A program made the position numbers and the translations under genes. Under the pieces are notes generated by a model, which saw only the letters and a list, made by a program, of their open reading frames with translations, ran no database searches and was not told where the DNA came from. A stretch of DNA of 64,000 nt from Dichetophora obliterata (taxonomy: Eukaryota > Arthropoda > Insecta > Diptera > Sciomyzidae), in the NCBI GenBank assembly GCA_963920525.1, contig OY986435.1:269681574-269745573 (forward strand). The letters run 5' to 3'. This document shows positions 56,619-64,000 of the stretch, piece by piece (the first letter of the stretch is position 1; the number at the start of each line of letters is the position of its first letter).

Positions 56619-57005
56619 GTAAGTATCTTTGTCTATAATAGTCATTTATCAACAAAAAAAAATTCATTAACAAAAAGTAAATATGTCTTAAAATAACCAA
56701 ACTTAAATCTTCAATATCATTCAAATGGTGAGGTTTACGGAAAACATATGGGAATTTTTTTATTGTAGAGCATTAAATTTCCTAAAAAATTCTAGGAAAA
56801 ATTTTTTTTGCACAATGAATTAATGATGAGGAATGAATTTTTTTCTATTGGACTAAGAAAAAAAAACTGCGATGCGGAGCTTCTTCCTATTATAATTAAG
56901 AGTTCATATTTGGTTAGAGTTTTTTTAAGGTCGTCTAGCAACCCATTTTTCCGTGTCACTTGTAAAAAAAAATAATTGATTTTTTTGACCCACCCTAATG
57001 TACAG

Positions 57006-58745
57006 GGTGTAGCAATAGTTGCAAAAAAGTTTACTTGATGGGAAAACTCCGAAATATATAATTTTTTAAAGAGATATACAATCTTTGGTCGAATAAGTGA
57101 TTTAATTGGAGTTTGCAACTATAAATAAATAAGTTTGCAACTTTTGATGCATCCTATTCTATATTGTATCTTTTTAAATTATTTATAATGTATTTGCTTT
57201 GATATGCTTTGTTTTAAGCTAGGTACTTATTTCCTTAGATTTCTCTATGATATGTTTGCATATATTTTATATAACAACTAATATATCATATATATATTTA
57301 GCTATTAACTTATACTCTTGTAGAGTTTATATGTGTGTTTGTGTGTGTGTTTTGTATAATATGTGTCTTTATGTTTATATATATATAACTTGATCTACTA
57401 ATTCTATATTTTTCATATATGTATATGCATATAATTCTAACATTTTACTTTAAAATGATATGTATTCGTTTAATATTTTGCCTTTTCTTATAAATGTATA
57501 ATTTTATTAATTGTATAATAATTACTATTCTCTAAGATATACGATATGTTTCAATTTCATTCTGTCTTTGAAGAGTTTGGTTGCTTGTATGATATGCCTA
57601 TTGTTTTGAATAATAGTTTATTTTTAATTTATTTGGAAGGACACGCCTTTGCATGCATGATTAATGACAGGAATTTTTTTACTCAAAGCCTGTTTTTTTG
57701 CAGTTATAGCTTGTTTAAGTTTCATTTTAATACTTTTTAATAACTATCTTAATTTCTCGTATAATTTTAATTGTATTGATCTCCCATTTGCTTATAATTT
57801 TTTATTAGTACTTGTTTTTGTCTATTTTGTTGCGTTTAACTTTAATTTCAGTTCTAAGTAGTTTTTTTTCAAGCAGGCAATACGGTCCTAAAAATATTAC
57901 AATGTTATCAGAAATTATTGCATTTTTGAAATTTTTTGAACACACACATATTGTAGAATTATTGCAGTGATAAAATAGTCACTCTTCTCGTTACTTCCTA
58001 TGAAATAATATTGTTACTGCCTTTTTAATTATATCATTTTGCTCTTAAGTACCTTAATTATACGTCAGGCTGGCAAAATTCTAAAAAAAAGTAAAATTTT
58101 ACAGCATCTAAGTTAAATAAAAAAAAAACTAATTTCGTTTTCATTTCATAATTTTCATAAGGGAAATATGAGATCAAAGTGAAAATATAAAATCGAAGCT
58201 ACTCTTTGAAATACGTGAATTAAGGGCGTAAGAGTTATGTAAGCAACTATAAATTAAAAGGTTTTAGAGTAATGGCAGAATATTACTACTTTTCTGGAAC
58301 ACCCTGTTTTCTTGCTTAACGCTAATATATAAAGCAAAGTTTTTAAAAATGCAATAATTTCAACACATTTGAGCTACTTGACATAACGAAGCATTGCTCA
58401 TAATATGCTCAAAGCCGCTACTTAAATATCTTTTATAACTATGTATATTTTGATATTTCATACCTAACAGTTTCGAGTTTTGGACGTGTGTCTTTTTAAA
58501 ATTGTAAGCCCTATCATCACTGTTGCCAGATTAGGTGATTTTCCATTACATTAAGTGGATTTTTTGCGGTTTAGTAGAAAATATAGGGGAAAGGAAACCT
58601 TACGAAAAACTTCAGTGGATTTTAATTTTCTGTTGGTGGATTTTAGGTGTATTAAGTGAATTTAAAAAAAAAAAGTATGGCAGCATCAGCTGTGAACTCT
58701 ATTTCTTTTGCATTTAAAGTACCCTGTTGTGTTTTATTTTTCATT
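57006..58745. other. AT-rich intergenic stretch
   Basis: GGTGTAGCAATAGTTGCAAA (57006) is loosely inverted as TTTGCAACTTTTGATGCATCC (57133), perhaps a small MITE. 57160-57560 is a TA/TG-rich low-complexity tract. Open frames at 57546-57861 are T-rich artefacts. No gene. Confidence 0.4.
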
Positions 58746-59303
58746 AGGGGTATTCACGATCCGGAGCTCTTTGCTGTGGTCTTGTGCAATAGAGCAAAAA
58801 AGAACTACAAACTGTGAACACACCTCACACACAGGCATAATAAAATGAAAATGCTTCGACAGTTAGTCATGTGGGATTGAGTTTGTAACCAACATGTTTG
58901 TACAAATATTTGTGTAGTGCTTAAAACTCTACGAAAGGTTTTGATATTTTATTACTTGTTTGTTATATTTCCGATGTTATCAGCTGATGCTTCAATAATA
59001 TGGATAAAATTATGAAAGTTCACAGTGTTACGCAATAAACTCATACTTATATAGCGTTATTTATTAAAAATAACTAGAAGTTTACACAATTCACCATCAC
59101 TATTTATTTGCTGCCAAAAGTCACAAAGTGTAAAAAAGAGCTCAAGAGCACAACATAAGAAATACAGGGGATAGTAAGAGCTCTTTTGTAAAAAAACGCA
59201 GTTTTGACAGCACGTGTATTTTGTTATTGTAGAGCTATTTTTGCTGCAATAGCGCTTTTTTGCACAAGAGCACAGAAAAGAGTTCCGGATCGTGAATAGC
59301 CCT
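58746..59303. mobile_element. MITE with ATT duplication and AGGGSTATTCACGATCCGG ends
   Basis: AGGGGTATTCACGATCCGGA (58746) is inverted as TCCGGATCGTGAATAGCCCT (59303). ATT flanks both sides (58743-58745 and 59304-59306). The inverted similarity continues (GCTCTTT.CTGTG.TCTTGTGCAA.AGAGC), so each arm is about 60 bp. The minus-strand frame at 59057-59332 lies inside it and is not a gene. Confidence 0.75.
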
Positions 59304-59389
59304 ATTGTCTTTAAGCTTTTACAAGGTTTCAAAGTAGTAAGGAATGTAGATACAAATATAAAGTTTTTAAAGAAATGATTGAAAAATTT

Positions 59390-59710
59390 GTGGCGTCATT
59401 TGCTTTTGTTTGCTTCATTTGGTGTGTTCTCTTTCGTTTTCGTTGTATTTTTGGCGTGGAGACGATTTTCGTTCAATTGTTTTTGTTCTCTCAAATTTTT
59501 ATCGTCATTTTTTGTTCTCTCCTATCTTGTGCATACCTACTCTCATCATCGCTTACTGTGTAAGGTAGAAGCCATCAGTTTTTTTAACGGCCATGTCTGA
59601 ACAAATGTAATTGAGAGTTATAAACAAGCTTTGGAGGCCTCACAGCTGCATTGTATTTAAAAATTAACTGGTTACGTCCATTTGCCACTGTCCATTTGCC
59701 ACTGGGTAAC
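59390..59710. repeat. Foldback-family repeat copy
   Basis: TCATTTGCTTTTGTTTGCTT, GTGTGTTCTCTTTCGTT, TTACTGTGTAAGGTAGAAGC, ACATTTG...CAATTGAGAG-type sequence and GGAGGCCTCACAGCTGCATT match the arm at 24175-24310 and the complement of 24840-24940. Ends near CCATTTGCCACTGGG. Partial copy. Confidence 0.6.
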
Positions 59711-60418
59711 TGTCAAATTCAGCCATTTTGCTATTCTTGCTTTCCCATTGCATTTTCATTGCTTGCAGATTTTGTATGAGCTGTATACTTTTTTTTACAG
59801 TTTCGGTTACCGATTTTCCGCTCCAACACTACCTTGTCTAGTTTACTCATGCATAGAACAAAGAAAAGGCACAGTTGACAGCTTAAGCAAGGGCGAAAAA
59901 AAGCGCATTTCTCTCAAGTGCTGCAATCTTATAAATGAGCATTGATGCAGCTCATTATAGAATTTTTTGAGCTGTTGTTTTACTATGCTACGCTTGTACA
60001 ATAGGGCTTTCGATCCATTGGATATTTTAGTATAGTATTGTTACAATCCGTGCTTTCATGCAATTATGCTAGACATAGAGAATACCCCTAGTGTGACAAT
60101 AAAAAATGCTTTGCCCGATTGTTAATGTATGTGTTAAGTCTAGTCAATTACTATGTTTTAAGCAAAGTTAGGTGACTTTACTAAACTGAAATACAAAAAC
60201 AGTTTATGTGGATTTTGTTTATTTTGAGTGGAAAATTAATCAAATTTTTTTCAGACTTAGGGGTAAGTAGCTCAACCTATCTGGCAACACTGCCTATCAT
60301 TACCTTGATTGCGTTCGTTGAGTTCGCAATGGAATGGCCTAACTGTTGGTACGGTGTGGAGAACTATTTCCAATTGCATTATTGCCATCAGCACATTTCG
60401 GGCAATATTGTTAATTTC
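59711..60418. other. AT-rich intergenic stretch
   Basis: GCAGATTTTGTATGAGCTGT (about 59766) is shared with 22376. No gene supported. Confidence 0.35.
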
Positions 60419-60712
60419 AATTGTGAATTAACGTCACGCGCATTATTGCCACGAAAAGTTGGGCATGTTCATGTGCAACTGTGAAGTATGCAAGAACTAT
60501 TGCCACCAATTTATGACAACACACAGTCATGTATATTAATGCTACGCGCATTATTGCCACCAATTTTTACATGGTGAATAGTTATGAACGTGTGCAACTG
60601 TGAAATATGCCATCATTATTACCCCTAATTTATGGCAACAATGTACAAACTGTGGATAAGCGCCACTACAAATAAGTGGCAATAGTGCGCGTGGCGTTAA
60701 TTCACAATCCAA
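60419..60712. mobile_element. Palindromic MITE containing an internal tandem duplication
   Basis: TTGTGAATTAACGTCACGCG and CATTATTGCCAC (60421) are inverted as GTGGCAATAGTGCGCGTGGC and GTTAATTCACAA (60676-60707). Inside, ACGCGCATTATTGCCAC recurs at 60436 and 60547, followed each time by GTGCAACTGTGAARTATGC and CCNAATTTATGRCAACA. A 110-bp unit is therefore duplicated. Confidence 0.65.
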
Positions 60713-61249
60713 ATGTGAATTATTCCGATAAATTGGCTGATAGTATGATAATGATAATAACAGTGGATAGTGTAGAGCACTGTAGGTGCTTGCAGTTCCG
60801 TAGAGTTCACAGAATTTTATATTATGGTAGAATTTTTAAGCGAGTGTATTATACTTATTTTACACTTTACAACTTCAATATTATTTTTTATATGTTGGTG
60901 TTGTATTGTGGGAGTGAGTAGTTTGAGGAGCGGTAGTTATATTTGATAATTTTGTTTACATACAATTGCTTATTTTTTGTTTTATTGTAATTAAATATTT
61001 AACATTTATACATTGCTTTTCTATGCTGTGTATCTGCATCGTAGAATTCGAAGAGTGTCGGGTGAAAATTTTATAAAAAATATTTTTTTCTTTTTATATA
61101 ATAAATTATTTTAAAAAAAAACTTAATAAAAAATATCTATGAAAAAACTACAAAATATTCACAACTTTTTCACCCAGAATAAGCTGGTTTTTGCTGTAAA
61201 TATTTATTCGATATTTTAACATATTTTTTTCTTTTGAAATGCATGTCTA
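60713..61249. other. AT-rich intergenic stretch
   Basis: Nothing recognised. Confidence 0.4.
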
Positions 61250-61411
61250 ATGGAGTTTTCGTTTCTCGAAAAAATGTTGCATTTTTTCTGCTCCTTTTCT
61301 GCCATCTTCGAGATAGAATGAATTTTTTATTCTTTTGAGGTCAACATTTTCAAGAAAAGAACACGAAGGGCTGAGAAAATGAAGAATTTTTTCGAGAAAC
61401 CAAGCCGCCAT
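61250..61411. mobile_element. Second copy of the MITE at 44164
   Basis: TGGAGTTTTCGTTTCTCGAA and TTTTTCTGC match the left arm at 44164; the right arm reads TTCGAGAAACCAAGCCGCCA. The centre TTGAGGTCAACATTTTC is shared. Confidence 0.6.
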
Positions 61412-61539
61412 ACGAACTAAAACTTGTTCTAAAAAAATTTGCTAAGTTGCATTAACCAAATGTGTTATAATGTTTTTAGTAAGTGTAGGTATAGTTGGAG
61501 CCTCTAATGGCTTTTTTAAGCATTCGTCGCAATACCTGC

Positions 61540-61675
61540 AGTGGAATTCCCAAAAGTGTTAACGACAATTTTCGATATCGTTAGTAAGCGAAAACTGTAA
61601 CTTTCTAAGAAAGTGGCACGCAGAATGACCGATAACGACAACGATTATTATCGTTAAATTTTTGGGAATTCCACT
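61540..61675. mobile_element. Short MITE with AGTGGAATTCCCAAAA ends
   Basis: AGTGGAATTCCCAAAAGTGT then TAACGA (61540) is inverted as TCGTTAAATTTTTGGGAATTCCACT (positions 61651-61675). 136 bp, with inner CGATATCGTTAG / ACCGATAACGAC. The ends resemble those of the Tigger-like element at 11313 (CAGTGGAATTC), so it could be mobilised by a pogo-type enzyme (inference). Confidence 0.6.
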
Positions 61676-62047
61676 ACTGATCACTTAGTTTAAAAATAAA
61701 AACAAAAATGTTTATAAAAACTTTGCATAGTTTTAGGCCTTAACATTAAATGTATAAACTTTAACAGATCTGTAATAAATTTACGTTAAAACTTATAAAA
61801 TCATTTTAAATATGTTTTTAACTGTTTTTCTGTGTAAACCTACATCACTCTTAACCCTTAATAGGCTTTCTGCACTCGTTTTTACTTGCTGCATTTAACG
61901 TATGTCCGCCCGCCTCTTACTCTGCTCTTTATTAATTTCTAACAGTGCTATCTATATAGTTAAGTGTACGTGTTTTTTTCTCCTGCTCACCTCTCACTCT
62001 TCCTCCGATACTAATTAATTTAAAATAATTTCAGTGCTGTTTTTCAT
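61676..62047 (-). other. Probable 3' UTR of the minus-strand gene
   Basis: This follows the stop codon at 62048-62050 on the minus strand. TTTATT at 61928-61933 is an AATAAA signal on the minus strand, about 115 nt after the stop. No repeat was detected in the nearest 300 bp. Confidence 0.4.
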
Positions 62048-62493
62048 TTAGAAGGCAGTATTATCTTGCTCAGCAGTCGGCACTGCCATACCTGCTTGAC
62101 CTGCCTGTCCTCCGCCGCCACCCTGACCAGTAGCTTGACTTAGCATCTTTTGCACTTGCGCCTGCGCAGTCTGCTGATTGATGCGGCGTGCCTCGGCAAC
62201 TGGAAGATCATCATCGGACTCGAGCGCTGGATTAATGCGTCCATTGCGTTCATCTTTGCCAGCCATGGTGGCAGCACCATAGGAGCGCCCAAGTGGACCC
62301 GCCATCACCGATAGCTTAAGAGAATGATTTAATCGATTTAATTAGTCGAAAAGTTGTTTTAGAGAAATCTAGAAAAACTACCTGTTCACCAGCTTCTGAT
62401 GGCTCTCCGACTCTAAGTACATCTTCAGGAATATTGACCACACAACGGAAGTAATCATAGCTCGGTGGTAACTTGCCAGATTCGAACATCATT
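62048..62493 (-). CDS. Last two exons of an unrecognised conserved gene
   Basis: The penultimate exon (62493-62382) has an acceptor ending TTTTCACGCAG and the donor GAACAG/GTAGTT. The intron is 67 nt and ends TTCTCTTAAG. The last exon (62314-62048) ends GAT AAT ACT GCC TTC TAA. The frame is open across both and the splice junction is in phase. The peptide reads MMFESGKLPPSYDYFRCVVN, IPEDVLRVGEPSEAGEQ, LSVMAGPLGRSYGAAT, INPALESDDDLPVAEARRIN, then a Gln/Ala helix, a poly-Gly run (GQGGGGGQAGQAG) and EQDNTAF. High complexity and normal codon use against AT-rich surroundings argue for a real host gene. Upstream exons lie beyond 62494, possibly outside the window. I do not recognise the protein and give no function. 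Confidence 0.75.
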
Positions 62494-64000
62494 CTGCGTG
62501 AAAATAAAATTAAGTGTTAATTTACTGGAGTCACATTACGCAATAATTATTTAATTTCTTCTATATATTATATACCTAAATATCATAAACATGTAAAAAA
62601 AGATCATATATAAAATTAATTTTCGATTCAATCGTGAACAAAATAAAGTTAATTCCCGAAGAATTCTTTTTATATACCTAAATTATAAAAAAATATAATT
62701 AATGTACAGTGGCGGATCTAGAGACTGCTCGTGGGGGGGTTTAATTATCAGAAATAAATTCATAATTTTAACATAAGAACAGTGAAAAAGTTGCAGAAGA
62801 AGTACACATCAATCAATTCTAGATAAATATTGTATGAAGTTCTTGAAAATGGCTTCCCTTTTTTGTCATCAGCTTGAATTTAGAAGTTAAAGGCAAAAAT
62901 CTGAAAAAACCGGTTTTTTTAGTTTATTGACCGAATTCAATCGTCTTCAAACTAATTTTTTTTCGTTTAAGAAGCAATGCTCACACCCGACAGAGTTTTA
63001 ACTCGCTTGTAAAAATTTATCGATGATGACATTGTAATGCAGACTGTAAGCGGGATTTTACAAAATCTTGTTTGTGTTGCTAAGATCGATTGTTTCTTTT
63101 CATTGTTCAAACAGTTTGACTTTATTCGTCTGTCTATTTTTTCCCACAGAAGATTTGACTGTGGAGATCTCAGAAGATCACATGGAAACTGGGCACAATA
63201 TATTTTTTATACAAAACTACATCTTTTCAAAACTTTAAAGTTGATTATTTGATTTTTTTATTATGTGGTTTATCATTTTCTTGCAATATGTCCTTCACTT
63301 AATTTGTTGATCTCATTTTATTTTTATGTGTTCAAATGGAACACTTATTTTGGATCCTTATTCTGGTAATTTTTTATTGTTAATTTGTTAACTCATAGTT
63401 GTCAATGTCATAGCCGATCAATTTTTACAAATGGATAGTTTTTACAACTTAATGAACGAATTTATTACCTTTTATAGATAATTTCAGTTCTAGTTTAGGC
63501 ATAAAGACTCTTAATTTTCACAAAAACACTTCACTGCAAAACTTTTTGTTAGAAAGCACGATGTTGGTACACAGACGAATAAAGTCAAACTATTTTTTCA
63601 GCAATGAAAAGAAAATAGTATGAGCTCACATTCAAGAAGTGAGCACAAAAAAGATTTTGTCTCCGCTGACAGTTCTGCATTACAATGTCATAACCGACAA
63701 ATTTTTACATGCGATATAAATTAATTGAAACTCTCGCAACACAACATCGTGAAAAAACGACTAATCAGTGCGTGGCAGCTGGGATGATTTCTTAAAGACC
63801 TTAGTACTTTAATTAAACATGCTTATTATAAAAATAAAAAAATACCGCTAAATAAATCTGTAGCACAAATATGATATTTTAAAACCTTTTTCATAAAAAT
63901 GGGCCTAGTGCTTTTGCAGTAAAGTGGTAACATTAAATTTGCACTTTTATTTTATATAACTGTCTAGATAACTAAATATTATTAAAACTTTGTTCTGAAG
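62494..64000. other. Intron or intergenic DNA with repeats
   Basis: Probably within an intron of the minus-strand gene. CAGTGGCGGATCTAG and a seven-G run at 62706-62738 look like a DNA-transposon end. 63420-63715 is a foldback-family copy (ACAACTTAATGAACGA, TTACCTTTTATAGATAA, ACACTTCACTGCAAAACTTT, GCATTACAATGTCATAACCG) matching 25100-25590. The inverted piece GACATTGTAATGCAGACTGT lies at 63029. No further exon recognised. Confidence 0.5.

Larger units (their letters stand above)
55611..56997. mobile_element. hAT-type foldback with 8-bp duplication, split by a LINE
   Basis: The ends TAGCGTGGGTCAAA and TTTGACCCACCCTA are flanked by ATGTACAG on both sides (55603-55610 and 56998-57005). The arms are inverted over about 400 bp: GATGCTTCGCATCGCAG pairs with CTGCGATGCGGAGCTTC near 56866, and TCAACATTTGAATGATGTTG with 56713-56733. 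The centre near 56176-56634 holds a LINE fragment. No hAT transposase is present. Confidence 0.85.

Noticed and set aside
59057..59332. 91-codon Cys-rich minus-strand open frame
   Set aside because: It lies within the palindromic MITE 58746-59303, and its cysteines come from the repeated AGAGC/GCACA words.

Overview
The window looks like AT-rich intergenic DNA from a dipteran genome, most likely a tephritid fruit fly. The reasons are: a mariner of the DD41D spacing first described from Ceratitis; a tRNA-derived SINE whose body resembles the common tephritid one; short dipteran-type introns; and a Mucin-91C/pro-resilin-like secreted gene. Species cannot be fixed from sequence alone. Only two host genes are convincing. 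One is a complete two-exon gene at 47550-50165 (+) for an 845-residue secreted protein made almost wholly of PSSSYGAP-type repeats. The other is the last two exons (62493-62048, -) of a gene that continues beyond the window; I do not recognise it.

Nearly everything else is transposon-derived and deeply nested. 0-9 kb: a broken DUF7869-type gene that still has two introns, a Chapaev-like element with long inverted ends, a Tc1 remnant and a tRNA-SINE. 9-17 kb: a foldback with a MITE in one arm, a MITE split by a Tigger/pogo element and a further palindrome, and a 4.1-kb hAT with an exact 8-bp target duplication. That hAT holds several later arrivals, including a Harbinger-type MITE inside its transposase reading frame and a rosa-like mariner. 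17-35 kb: a Mutator-type transposase pseudogene, a THAP-domain remnant, a large foldback family, two related tandem arrays that look Helentron/DINE-1-like, a Transib fragment, other tandem arrays, and a MULE-like element with a perfect 9-bp duplication inside another foldback.

37.5-41 kb holds the most notable object: a nearly complete Transib transposon, of the superfamily that gave rise to RAG1. It has RSS-like CACAGTG ends, an exact CGACG duplication, a spliced first exon, and a transposase broken by only one stop and two frameshifts. A piece of a second Transib lies in its 3' non-coding part.

41-64 kb holds two TTAA-flanked piggyBac-like MITEs, Harbinger-like MITEs, the secreted gene, a second DD41D mariner split by a deleted hAT, a hAT-type foldback split by a 5'-truncated LINE with its own target duplication, more palindromic repeats, and the unrecognised gene.

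I see no bacterial features, CRISPR, rRNA or functional tRNA. The best evidence throughout is paired ends with matching target duplications, read directly from the sequence. Family names rest on remembered protein motifs and should be confirmed by searches.
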